From Asterias amurensis (lineage: Eukaryota > Echinodermata > Asteroidea > Forcipulatida > Asteriidae), in contig NC_092654.1 of the NCBI RefSeq assembly GCF_032118995.1, positions 1,674,001-1,738,000 of the forward strand: a stretch of DNA of 64,000 nt, written 5' to 3'. The notes beneath the pieces are model-generated. The model saw nothing but the letters and a program-made list of their open reading frames with translations, did not search any database and was not told the DNA's origin. Below, one piece after another: positions 13,601 to 20,773 of the stretch; positions within the stretch are counted from its first letter, which is position 1; every line of letters starts with the position of its first letter. Made by a program: the position numbers and the translations under genes.

Positions 13601-14701
13601 TTGCTATTATTTTGCTTTTCTCCCATCCTAGATTTTGTCACCGATGATGAAGAGCTTTTTGCTGATGGGGACGATGAACCTGTGACCTTAAGGTATTCCA
13701 AAAAAAATATTATTCCCTCAAGTGTTTGCTCGATAATGTTGCATTTATACATCTAGCATTTAGTTTGTTTTTTGTACTTGGTAATATTTTCAATCTCCTG
13801 ACGATGACTAGAGCAAGCTAGTCGAAACGTTGAGACCAAACCCAAGAATTGACTTTGCGGTAGTACAGTTAATTACGATCCTATAAGCTAAAGTAGTAGT
13901 CCTGGCCAGCTTTCTATACCATCCGCCCGGTAATAGTTAAAAAAGCAGGACAGTTCTTTTCAGAACTGAAAAGTCTCCCGAACACCCGAACAATCTACTC
14001 CGCGGTAGTAGAATAAAGAAAGACAGTTATTTAAGAACAAACTCTACCTGGCAAGGAGATACACACACATGGTGTTACCGCAAAAGTAAATATATATTAA
14101 TATTTTTCTATTGTTAATATATTTTGTAAGTTTCGGTTAGTCTTTGCTTTGTATAGTGCACTGATGTCTTGGCTTTGGGCACTATAAAATTTTCAATAGG
14201 CTACTGTTAACATTATTATTGTTTCTTATTAATGTAAAATCTGATGTTACAATTTCCTTACAGGGTTTCCTTAATTGTTGCCTCTGCATTGTGTGGTATA
14301 AAAGTACTTATTGATGGGACGGTCATAGAAATGGTACTCCCCCCCCACTTTTAGTTTTACGGTGCTCTGTAGTGACCTTTTTATTTCTGTAAGAGACTAG
14401 GACATAAAGTGTCACTACAGTGCACTATAAAGAGAACAAACTGCCGTAGTCTCTAAGAATTTGAGAGGGTCACACTATTGTTTACTTATTAACTTAAAAT
14501 CTGATTTAATTATTTCCTTAAAGGGTCCCCAGTCTGGTGACACACAACGTCTTTTACAGCAATGCTGCCATGAGCCTTGACACCAACAGAGAAGTCCAGG
14601 ACCAAGACAGCGGTGAACGCGTAACAGATGAGGTCACCATGACCCATGAACCAGCCTACGCTTCATCGAGCAAAGCCAAAAGGTCCATTAAGAAGGACTA
14701 G
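363..14701 (+). CDS. Multidomain C-type lectin/FN3/CUB single-pass membrane receptor (5' partial)
   Basis: Nineteen exons assemble into one open frame of 1067 codons plus TAG: 363-557, 1474-1671, 2216-2370, 2934-3078, 3640-3831, 4390-4593, 4935-5231, 5611-5799, 6379-6582, 7398-7694, 8041-8206, 9155-9333, 9758-9825, 10746-10855, 11389-11549, 12042-12180, 13258-13325, 13632-13692, 14524-14701. Every junction is GT-AG and every phase agrees. The order is three CTLD-FN3 pairs, CUB, SEA-like segment, TM helix and a basic then acidic cytoplasmic tail. The first exon needs one upstream base to complete its codon, so signal peptide and start lie left of the window, perhaps with more repeats. The family suggests cell-surface binding of glycans or proteins, with an immune or adhesion role as inference. 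I do not recognise a named vertebrate orthologue; a mannose-receptor-like label would be loose. Confidence 0.88.
975..1160. mobile_element. Palindromic MITE, GATAACGA-AACG family
   Basis: Arms GCAGCGATAACGAAAACGAT and its inverse meet at a centre with GGTTGAATTGCTCC and the inverse part CATTCAACC. Other copies at 6619-6775, 8567-8700 and 56330-56502. TAAAGGCC-type ends. Confidence 0.75.
2216..3078 (+). CDS. Gene 1 exons 3-4: fibronectin type III domain 1
   Basis: Exons 2216-2370 and 2934-3078 together encode about 100 residues with the FN3 pattern: a Trp in strand B (LLRWTVSDYNC), GYKVIY in strand C, and LLPETEYSFKLLAYT near the E-F strands. FN3 domains 2 and 3 are each one 297-nt exon; this one is cut by an extra phase-0 intron that carries a half copy of a palindromic MITE. 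The conserved NCDIKGY stretch recurs in all three FN3 repeats, which argues that they came from internal duplication. Confidence 0.85.
2638..2848. mobile_element. Half copy of MITE family 2 in gene 1 intron 3
   Basis: From the central hairpin (TTGACTCCAATAAGTGGCC) through GACCAACTCAACCGATCC to ATTCCTTTAAA; the left arm is missing. Confidence 0.7.
3540..3563 (+). repeat. Short (TATCTG)n microsatellite
   Basis: Four near-identical CGTATCTGTATCTGTATCTG units in gene 1 intron 4. Confidence 0.7.
3640..4593 (+). CDS. Gene 1 exons 5-6: C-type lectin domain 2
   Basis: Exon 3640-3831 encodes CPEDGW, CYKF, WFDARAFC, DGDLVIIDSQEE and DWWIG. Exon 4390-4593 encodes FYDLSVEGDWRWTDC, NQPNNLNGNQHC, YNDWQC and YICEI. 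The specificity triplet is QPN, between the EPN and QPD forms, and WND reads YND. Intron position and phase match CTLD 1 and 3. A candidate N-glycosylation site (NRT) follows the last but one Cys. Confidence 0.88.
4935..5231 (+). CDS. Gene 1 exon 7: fibronectin type III domain 2
   Basis: A single 297-nt exon, phase 1 at both ends, codes one whole FN3 domain: VTLTWRPSLVSCDVIGY, a long B-C loop, QITISGLTDGIPITFSIAGFT. Symmetric 1-1 phase makes the module free to duplicate or shuffle without frame loss. The exon is notably GC-rich compared with its introns. It shares the CDVIGY core with FN3 domains 1 and 3. Confidence 0.87.
5611..6582 (+). CDS. Gene 1 exons 8-9: C-type lectin domain 3
   Basis: Exon 5611-5799 encodes LCEDGW, CYKF, TWEDARKDC, DGDLVIVETEEE and DWWIG; exon 6379-6582 encodes LYDQGTEANWRWVDC, FGQPNDLDENQDC, WNDWNC and YICEI. 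This is the only one of the three CTLDs in the window with an intact WND motif, so it is the best candidate for calcium-dependent glycan binding. The intron between them contains a 104-bp hairpin element at 6007-6110. Confidence 0.88.
6007..6110. mobile_element. 104-bp hairpin MITE in gene 1 intron 8
   Basis: AGGTGGCAGCAGACTTACCA(GGTAAT) at 6007-6032 is inverted at 6085-6110 with one mismatch in 26. The loop is 52 bases. It could fold as an RNA hairpin if transcribed. Confidence 0.72.
6619..6775. mobile_element. Palindromic MITE, GATAACGA-AACG family, in gene 1 intron 9
   Basis: TTAAAGGCCAAGATAACAAT at the left and TATCAAGGCC..CGGGCCTTTG at the right; the centre TTGGTTGAATTGCTCCACGC with CATTCAACCAAT. 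Confidence 0.72.
6950..7375 (+). mobile_element. SINE A copy with nested hairpin element
   Basis: GGGTTCGAATCCAGG (B box), then GACACTTGTGTCC, GCTTCTCTTCAC, GGAGCGCCATAGCAGCCCAG, interrupted at 7130-7265 and continued with ATACTCCCCAGGGAGC and AATGTAAAGCGCATTG, ending in (TTA)n. The insert has inverted ends AGATGGATTGCA / TGCAATCCATCT and a CATCTTTGATGTATTAA inverted core; TA is at each junction. Confidence 0.78.
7398..7694 (+). CDS. Gene 1 exon 10: fibronectin type III domain 3
   Basis: Another 297-nt, phase 1-1 exon that codes a full FN3 module: SIQLNWRPSRFNCEVTGYRIVYEE, then a strand pattern ending in LKNLDPMQVYVFFIGA. Same length as FN3 domain 2 to the base, so the two probably stem from one duplication. 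It closes the CTLD-FN3 repeat series before the CUB exons. Confidence 0.87.
8041..9333 (+). CDS. Gene 1 exons 11-12: CUB domain
   Basis: Exons 8041-8206 and 9155-9333 read CGVTEFTMESGMISSPNYP, then YTISLPDD, LNFTDLDLE, and AWIRFFSDESNENAGFQLMY. The SPNYPKPY motif and the closing FxSDxSxxxxGF pattern are typical of CUB. Only the first two of the usual four Cys are visible, so one disulfide appears to be missing. The 948-nt intron between them carries a SINE with two other elements inserted in it. Confidence 0.83.
8322..8965 (+). mobile_element. SINE A copy with two nested MITEs
   Basis: The head TGTCGTGGGCGAGCAG and body to ACTCCCCACCAGGGAGC are followed by a MITE (8567-8700), a scrap of SINE (GGAATGAATTTAGGCCTAGTG), a second MITE (8725-8875), then the SINE end (AAGCGCTTTGAGACG, TATTATTATTA). 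So two elements hit one SINE, all within CUB intron 11. Confidence 0.78.
8725..8875. mobile_element. Palindromic MITE, GATTTCACAAAGAGTTAGGA family
   Basis: GGATTTCACAAAGAGTTAGG and its inverse (AACTCTTTGTGAAATCG) bound the element; GGACTAGTC-type repeats lie inside. Related fragments at 44880-45020 and about 53285-53320. Confidence 0.75.
9420..9625 (+). mobile_element. Retroelement end fragment, ACGATGACTAGAGCAAG family
   Basis: ACGATGACTAGAGCAAGTTA, then GCGGTAGTGCAGTTAATAAA, GATCCTATAAGCTAAAGTAG and TTCTTTTCAGAACTGAGAAG. A better copy is at 13795-14080. The ends look like those of Penelope-like or similar retroelements; the family is not certain. Confidence 0.5.
9758..11549 (+). CDS. Gene 1 exons 13-15: SEA-like extracellular juxtamembrane region
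   Basis: Exons 9758-9825, 10746-10855 and 11389-11549 follow the CUB and precede the membrane helix. The product begins SVSIVLIGQKFSTFDDNMQ, has two Cys (VYCSEQLDNC) and runs to YYTSLQDAADGLEVTFWVSD. The alternation of strand, helix and strand and the location just outside the membrane resemble SEA domains, but I see no clear autoproteolysis motif, so the family name is tentative. The coding call itself is firm from phase and context. Confidence 0.65.
10095..10600 (+). mobile_element. Retroelement fragment split by a SINE B insertion
   Basis: Outer parts GAAACTTTGCATGGTGGAAA, GGTTCTGAAAAGAACTGTTA, CGACATTTCGATCAG and, after the gap, GCTTTGATCGTCTTCTGG form one repeat found whole at 55250-55410. 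At 10235-10525 a SINE starts GTGTCTTGGCCGAGCGG, has the B box GGTTCGAATCCCGG, and goes on with CATCCGTATGGACTG and CACACCTTGAAGTGGG. Confidence 0.7.
11697..11865. mobile_element. Palindromic MITE in gene 1 intron 15
   Basis: TTTCATACTGGACCCAGTAA at the left pairs with TTACTTGGTCTCTTTTCATA at the right, and GTACTAACTAGTAC with the GACCGATAGTAC centre. Confidence 0.62.
12042..12180 (+). CDS. Gene 1 exon 16: transmembrane helix
   Basis: After an acidic stretch (SSESEPSPLEEP) the exon codes about 23 hydrophobic residues, WVIALLAALGFLVLLLLGVI, followed by GNDLTKRR. The stop-transfer KRR continues as RRK in the next exon, giving type I orientation with the lectin modules outside the cell. The exon ends in phase 2. 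Confidence 0.88.
12736..13124. mobile_element. Palindromic TTAA-type MITE, family 1, in gene 1 intron 16
   Basis: CTAAAGGCACTGGACACTAT to AGTGTCCACTGCCTTTAA; central hairpin TTTCGAGACCTCAA with its inverse. Complete and well preserved. Confidence 0.8.
13258..14701 (+). CDS. Gene 1 exons 17-19: cytoplasmic tail and stop
   Basis: Exons 13258-13325, 13632-13692 and 14524-14701 code a tail of about 100 residues: a basic start (RRKS), an acidic Ser-rich part (DTLSQDLELESQS, TDDEELFADGDDEP) and an end in KAKRSIKKD. A Tyr sits in HNVFYSNAAM, an NxxY-type context, and another in EPAYASSS. I find no ITAM or classic ITIM. The stop TAG is at 14699-14701. A retroelement fragment lies in each of the two introns. 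Confidence 0.82.
13430..13590 (-). mobile_element. Reversed retroelement end fragment in gene 1 intron 17
   Basis: GAAGACGATCGGAGCATACT, GTTGAAACCAACCGTTCTTT, ACATGGTGTTACCGCAAAC and CCACCATGGAAAGTTTCAAA are the inverse of the repeat at 55250-55410. Confidence 0.6.
13795..14080 (+). mobile_element. Retroelement end fragment with a hairpin and GAAAC box
   Basis: CTGACGATGACTAGAGCAAG followed by CTAGTCGAAACGTTGAGACC forms a 6-bp stem between CTGACGA and GAAAC. The rest (GCGGTAGTACAG, CTATAAGCTAAAGTAGTAGT, CTCCGCGGTAGTAG, CATGGTGTTACCGCAAA) is shared with 9420-9625 and 26812-26970. Confidence 0.55.
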
Positions 14702-15645
14702 GGTTTGGAGAATTGAATCAATGCCCACTGCGAGAGTTAAATTTTAGCTTTATGTAAAGACATCAATTTAATAGAAAGTTTTTAGAGTATCGAGAATTTG
14801 TTATTGATTGGCAATGGGTTTATATTTTGCGATAAAAAAGTTAAAGGCCTGACAGTGTGCGACCCAGAGTCTTTTTGTATGGCTAAAAGTATTCGTACTT
14901 TGGTAGAAGTAAAATATATACTCAGATTTGGGGTTCAAATGAACTCATCTTTGTATTAATGCAAACAGGTTGTATGTTCTAAAATTGCTCTGATATTTTG
15001 CGCGAGTTTGAATTTGTCAAAGCAGTTTATCTTGTTAAAGTAGCCTGTGTGTACACACAAACCAAAAACAATGATTTAGCCCAGAGCATTTCCTTTCGAG
15101 ATACAACCCTTTTTTACAAATTGGAGATACATTACTTTTCCACTGAATTGACAACATAATTGAAATACAAATTTATCAATTAATTTTATGAGTTTTTATA
15201 TCCTTGTATAAATTTCGGACATATAATTGCTGTAATATTTCATCCAAGAAACCAATCATTACTGTGCTTTGAGAAGAACCTTTAAATATCAATATGTTGT
15301 GAAAGTCTAAAACATTCTTTATGTGTTTTAAAAAGATACTTACATTATGGGCCTTATTTAGGTGTTATATGAATACACTTATTTTCATCTAATTGAAGAG
15401 AACAAAAATTAACTTTCTGCTATTTGGCATGAAGTACCTGGTTTGGACAGGGATCATAAAAATTATGAATGAAATATTTTATCATAACAACCAATTTTTG
15501 TACAACAGTAAAAATTTGATTTGTATCCGTATGTATAATTTGTTTTTAATTGTGCAATGGAGAACATTTACAATTAAGCTTGTACACAAATTAATGTTTA
15601 CAGTGCCAATAAAATGGTTTTTAATAATAAAATTGATTTAACTTG
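14702..15645 (+). other. Gene 1 3' UTR with poly(A) signals
   Basis: AT-rich, no credible coding. AATAAA hexamers occur at 15608-15613 and 15626-15631, followed by T- and G-rich sequence, so cleavage near 15645 is likely. A later AATAAA at 15805-15810 could serve a longer form. Extent is inferred from the signals alone. Confidence 0.55.
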
Positions 15646-17089
15646 TGTGTGAAAGTAGACTGGATATGTTATAACTGTGCCATCTCTCATCTGCTACTAA
15701 CTCTTTGAGGTAATGAAGGAATCTTTGTATCATAATTAGTGGTAAACATTTAGCAAACTTTTCATTTTTAGTGACAAGATGTTTTCTAAATAACTTAGAA
15801 GGTAAATAAAATAATATGATTTTTGTTTGCAAAGTAGGCTGGGGGTAAAGCCACTCGACCTCGCCTCTTCTTTACTATCAATGCCTGGGCTGGGTTAGAC
15901 TGTTTTAAACTTCCTGGTTGGGTTTGGGCGGAGTTCAAGTCCATTTTAGAGTTGGGGTATCTATATGGTTAGGGCTAGGGCTAGGGCTAAGTTAAGGGTA
16001 AGTTTTGGACCTGGTAAGGGCTAGCAAAATTGAACTTGGGACCTTCTGTTTTAAAATGATGCAATAGGAACCACTCATGCCATTTTCAATTCAATTCAAT
16101 TCAATTAAAAAAACTTTAATCATCCTTTACAGGCAGTTACAACAGTAGATCAGCACCATATAAAAATAGAAATGTATAGAAATATATATATTTTCAGGCA
16201 TGGACACTTGATTTCAGCTAAAAAACCTATGACCCAAACCATTACTCTATTTCATAATGGATTTGAATTTTTCGGTAGGAAATAAACATGTAAACAAAAG
16301 ATTAAGTTTTTACAGCGACTTCCTTGAATCAGTTGAAAGTTCCGGTATCCAACGGTGATATTTCTCATCGTGTATTTTCCCGGTGATAAATATGTTGTTT
16401 ACATTACGATTGTTATGTGCATTTGAGGTTATAACTTATAGTTCATTTCATACACACCTATACCAAACAGGATTTGTTTGTACATAATTTGTGAACCATA
16501 TATAATGGCATAGACCCTTTTATTTGTTGCACGCTCAAGTGGTTCTCCAATAAAGTCAAATTCGGGTATGTTGTAAACCAATCATTCTTGGAAAAAGGGA
16601 ACATTGAAAAGTAAACTGATCCCACTCAAAAGGCCTGACTGACAGAACAGTGCACCACTTCAGTTAAAGGAGGAAAAACAATTGTTGCATGACTCGGGAA
16701 ATTCCAATTATCAGCTAACAGCTAATCTCAGTTTAGACAACTCCCACATCAAAGCTACTCCTGGCTTCAAGCTTAGCATTCCACGGGAGCGCCAACCACT
16801 GCCCACCACTTGATTTTCGTTCTTCGTGGCACGCTCATGTCATACACAACGGTGTCAGATGTTTTATTGGAACCCATGTCACAAACCTGATGTGGTAAGT
16901 CTAAGTAATGAATTAAGGCAAAGTATAACCTTTAGTTTTGGGAACTGTTCGTGTTGTTTACATTCTAATTGTAAATGCATAAAACTATATAACCTGTAAA
17001 CATTTCTTTTGAAAAGTTAATTTAAGATGCCACCGAAAATCCTGAGCACCGTGTCCACCACGCAGAAGAATTAATGATCCATTATAGCA
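15646..17089. other. Intergenic, AT-rich, no gene seen
   Basis: Holds a short degenerate telomere-like run (GGGCTA/TTAGGG-type) at 15968-16010, a (TTCAA)n stretch near 16088-16108, and a dispersed repeat at about 16330-16485 that recurs in inverted form at about 62685-62835. I see no exon with coding character on either strand. Confidence 0.6.
15968..16010 (+). repeat. Short degenerate telomere-like (TTAGGG-type) run
   Basis: Tandem GGGCTA units followed by AAGTTAAGGGTAAG. It is in the opposite strand sense to the CCCTAA array at 17394-17472, 1.4 kb away. Interstitial, short and imperfect. Confidence 0.6.
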
Positions 17090-17678
17090 TTGAGGAGGAA
17101 TGCTGGTCATCTCGCCACCTGACAAGCTCGCCACCAACAAAGTCGCCCCCTACCCGGCTCGCCCCGGGTTGAAACAAAGTCGCCCCCTGGCAATGTCGCC
17201 CCCAAACAATGTCGCCCCCTAGCAAAGTCGCCCCCTGACAATGTCGCCCCCAGCCAATGTCGCCCCCTAGCAAAGTCGCCCCCAGATGTTGTTCGGAAAA
17301 TAATTAAGGCTACAATAATTATGGTAAAAAAATATAGTTAAAACATTTTCAGAAAAAATTCCGTATGAAGTAATGTGCTTGTGGAAGGTCTTACCCTAAC
17401 CCTAATCCTAACCCTAACCTTCACCCTACCCTAACCCTAACCCTATAACCCTAACCCTAACCCTAACCCTTAACTATTTTCTGGGGGCGACTTTGCTAGG
17501 GGGCGACATTGTCAGGGGGCGACTTTGCTAGGGGGGTGACATTGTTTGGGGGCGACAATGTCAGGGGGCGACTTTGTAACATTTTGGGGCGAGCCGGTTA
17601 GGGGGCGACTTTGCAGGGGGCGACTTTGTTGGTGGCGAGCTTGCTAGGTGGCGAGATGACCAGCCCCCTTGAGGAGGA
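17090..17678. mobile_element. Foldback-like inverted-repeat element with telomere-like core
   Basis: Ten-base direct repeats TTGAGGAGGA at 17090-17099 and 17669-17678 flank an element whose two arms (about 17102-17282 and 17482-17668) are inverted copies of each other. Each arm is built of short GTCGCCCCC-type subrepeats spaced roughly every 14-28 bases. The core at 17394-17472 is a CCCTAA array. Long terminal inverted repeats made of subrepeats with a 9-10 bp target duplication match the style of foldback elements (Drosophila FB, sea urchin TU) and of some Mutator-like MITEs. No transposase is visible, so it would be non-autonomous. Confidence 0.72.
17394..17472 (+). repeat. Interstitial telomere-like CCCTAA array
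   Basis: About a dozen CCCTAA units with a few variants (CCTAAT, CTTCAC, CTATAA). TTAGGG is the telomere repeat of most animals, including echinoderms. Its place in the middle of the inverted-repeat element suggests it is part of that element, not a chromosome fusion scar. Confidence 0.8.
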
Positions 17679-17733
17679 GCTCAAATTTTGGGGCATAAAC
17701 ACAGACATCTTTTTGTATAACCACATTACAGTA

Positions 17734-18760
17734 CAGTCATTTGACCAGTTCGGGATCATTGACCAGTTCGGGATCACTTCAACTTTGCAATAACCAAATA
17801 ATTATATCACTTCTCATTATTACCAATTTCTGTTTATAAATGTGAAGATTAACACCCATTAAACCAACAAACCCAAAATAAGGTGCCAAATATCATCAGC
17901 AAATAAATTATGGCTGTTTTCCTGAAGGTTGTCTGCGAAATTTATCTTTTTTTTGTTTAAAAATGTTGGTTGAAAAACACTGTTAAAACTTCTTACCTTT
18001 AGAATTGGAGTGCCGGGGCAAAAAAACATTTATGTAAAATGATAAGAATGTGTAAAAAAACATTCCTGTAAATACTGTACAGTCATCTTGTTTTTTTGAG
18101 GTGACGAAGATCCCAAAATCTTCTTTGGGGGGGCAACTTACCCTTGACCAGTTCGGGATCACTCAACATCTCATTGCGTCAAATGGTGCCGCACTAACTT
18201 ACTAAGTATGGTAAAATCATACTACTGCAGTAGAAAGTTTGTTAAGTTGATTTTGAGAAACGTTACTTCAACAAATTCTTGTAGATTTTTTATTTTGTGA
18301 GAAAATTAAACTTGGAGGGGTCAATAATGCTTTTTAGGTTCGCTTCACTTTTTCATTTGCCTTTGCTGTTGTTTTGAGGTTTTGTCGCTGGGTTTTTGCG
18401 CTGCTATTGAGGACACTTGCATGACATTCACTAAAGAAAGGAAGTCCAAGTCCATGCCAACACACCTCTGAAGTTTCGTGTCCTTGAGAGACAGTTCTAT
18501 GAATGGGAGTATGGGTTTGCAATAAAGGGCACTCTACTGATTCAGAATAGATTCAACTGATCCTGAACTGGTCAAACAGGTGACGATACTTTTCTCAAAG
18601 CCTCTTCAAAAGAACTAATCTTTTTTTTGTTAGTGAATACTTGGTGAGTTTTATGACATGTTTAGGTAAACTGATACAAAATTTTGTTTAAGATATCAAA
18701 GAGATTGCAACAAAAAACAATGTGAATTCAAAAAGTGATCCCGAACTGGTCAAACGACTG
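17734..18760. mobile_element. TA-flanked inverted-repeat element (Tc1/mariner or pogo-like, non-autonomous)
   Basis: Terminal inverted repeats begin CAGTCRTTTGACCAGTTCGG and differ at about one base over 25; a TA lies directly outside each end (17732-17733 and 18761-18762). The same TTGACCAGTTCGGGATCA core recurs inside at 17761, at about 18145 and, inverted and changed, at about 18555. TA duplications and a CAGT start fit the Tc1/mariner/pogo group. The interior has no long frame with a DDE pattern; a 62-codon minus frame at 18334-18522 is not recognisable. Confidence 0.65.
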
Positions 18761-19009
18761 TACTACTTCGAAGTGAAATTATTCTCAAAAAGGGGATTAC
18801 AAACCAGCCTTTAATCATTTAAGCATTTTGTAGGAAGTGGAAATATTAAAACCAAAGAGACTTACAGAATGGAGGTAGAATTAGCCCCTCCGCATGCTTA
18901 CACAGCTAGCAACGTCAGTGGGCGGGTTTGACATTGTATTGACATCACACTGAACGCCCTCCTTACGCGTCTTCTGTTGATTGGTCCATATTGGTCACAA
19001 TCACAGAAG

Positions 19010-19257
19010 CTCTTTCACCATGAACTCAATTTTATGAACTAATAATACTAATATATGCGATTTATAGACGATCTGTTTGTTCCCAAGAAAGCACTGAAAT
19101 ATCATGGATACTAGTTGAACCTTTACCCGCAAAAATGCACTAAGTTTGCAACTGTTTTTCACCACGAGTGGGAATTCCCGCAATTTCCCAATTGGTATTT
19201 CTCAGAAGGGGATTCCCCGTTGTCGATCCAGCGAATGTCAACGTTGGTGGCGCTTTC
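19010..19257. promoter_or_regulatory. Paired kappaB-site module upstream of HELZ2
   Basis: Contains GGGAATTCCC at 19170-19179 and GGGGATTCCCC at 19208-19218, both near-ideal palindromic NF-kappaB/Rel sites, 28 bases apart. About 250 bp is clearly alignable, in inverted orientation, to 60397-60608. It lies about 1.25 kb before the HELZ2 start codon. As established knowledge, Rel factors bind such sites; as inference, it is an immune-responsive promoter or enhancer. It might instead be a dispersed repeat. Confidence 0.55.
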
Positions 19258-20435
19258 AACACGTTTTTGTACACAAAGTATCCGCCTAAATTTTTGGAAC
19301 GCCACGTCCATTTCTGTAGTGTGTTTTAGGTTCAATATCGTTAGAACAAACCATACAACACCAAAAATAAGTTATTTCCTGTGAAAAGACAACATTTGTG
19401 TATCAGTTTATGATCGAAGAGCAGAATTTGAGTCGCTGTGTGCCCTCAGTTTGTATCACAGTACGGTAGACAGAAAGGACCAACATTCAATTCAACAAGT
19501 TTGTCGCAGCAGCAGGACACTTCTCAATGACAATGGCGAAGTCTTTTTATTCACCAGCTTGGTTGGTGGTGGTTGGATGCTAGCGCAGGGAATGAACCAG
19601 TAAAAAACATCGGTAGGCATCCATATAAATGAAAGAAAAAGTTGTAGTTTGTAGTTGGTGGCGAGACCAGTAATGTTCTACCTCCATGGCAAGACGAAGG
19701 TCAATTTAAATAAAATAAAAATAAATTGTTTTTTTTACAGATGCCTTACAGTTACACAAGTTTCCGTATCACGCCACCACTTCTTCTTTCGATATGAAAT
19801 AATATAGATAGTATCTTATTTACCTCAATGAGATATCCCTTTTTGTAAAAACAGTGGGAAAAAGTGGTGGCGTGATATGGAAAATTATCCTGTTTTTGAA
19901 GGGTGTGGGGACACTTAAGCCCAACAGCTCAACAAGGTCGGCTAGGGCCCGGGTGATCAAATGTCCCCCCCCCCCTCAAATTGGCCTAAGAGTAAGATTG
20001 CACCACAGGGCTGATGAGTGACTGCCATTCACAGTACTAGCCTGTTGCCCATCTACCTCTGACAAATGATTGTATCCATCTCGGCGTTGAACCGTTGGTG
20101 CTAATTAAAAAAGATTTATAATAATATTTTTGAAATAACTAAGCGATTTAAAATTAACGGTGTGGACAGTTGAGGAAGTGTGCAATGTAGGCCTACCATG
20201 TATGAAATCACATGGCAACATACAAGGGGTGTCGTGGCCGAACGGATAAGACTGAACTTCGAACTCAAGCTCTAGTGTTTCTGTTCAGTAGAGTGTGGGT
20301 TCGAATCCCGGTTGTGACACTTGTGTCCCTGAGCAAGACATTTTACTATAAATGCTTCTCGCCACCCAGGAGTAAATGGATACACCTTTGAGGGTTCTTT
20401 GAGACCATTTCCCTTATTTCAAACCACTTTTGGCA
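19258..20435. other. HELZ2 upstream region: probable 5' noncoding sequence, one MITE, one SINE
   Basis: The first HELZ2 coding exon is preceded by a good 3' splice site (TTTTGGCAG at 20428-20436), so at least one 5' noncoding exon should lie upstream. A donor-like CGGTAGGC near 19611 could end it; this is a guess. Inverted repeats of about 22 bp at 19762-19784 and 19863-19885 mark a small MITE, and a SINE begins at about 20228. No coding exon seen. Confidence 0.45.
20228..20410 (+). mobile_element. tRNA-derived SINE (family A), 5' part
   Basis: Starts GTGTCGTGGCCGAACGG, an A-box-like tRNA head, and has the B box GGTTCGAATCCC about 70 bases on, then the family body (ACACTTGTGTCC, GCTTCTCGCCACCCAGGAGT). 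The leucine-tRNA-like head GTGGCCGAGCGG recurs in several copies across the window. The 3' body is missing. Confidence 0.8.
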
Positions 20436-20466
20436 GGTCTAAACTGAAGTTGGAGATTTGAGCTTC

Positions 20467-20734
20467 ATGATGGATACAACCAATGAACGCCCCTTCGATG
20501 TGTTTCCTGCAAGACTAGAACGCATGCAAGATATTCAGAACAGGGTCACCAAACTGAAGTAAGATCATGACCATCTTTTCTCTAGTTCAGAAAAGATTTA
20601 ATGAACTGTTGTGCCAAGAACTCGCTATTCAACTTTTGCAGAGAGATCATTCTCTAAATATGGGCCCAAAATGTGGAATAACTGTGCCTCATCGCCTTAA
20701 ACAAACTCTTGATTTTGGTGCTGTACAAATGACC

Positions 20735-20773
<39 letters not shown>

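Noticed and set aside
17394..17472. A chromosome end or fusion point
   Set aside because: The CCCTAA run is short, imperfect, and set in the middle of an inverted-repeat element with a target duplication.
18334..18522. Transposase remnant in the minus frame of the TA-flanked element
   Set aside because: 62 codons with no DDE/D or helix-turn-helix pattern that I can recognise.
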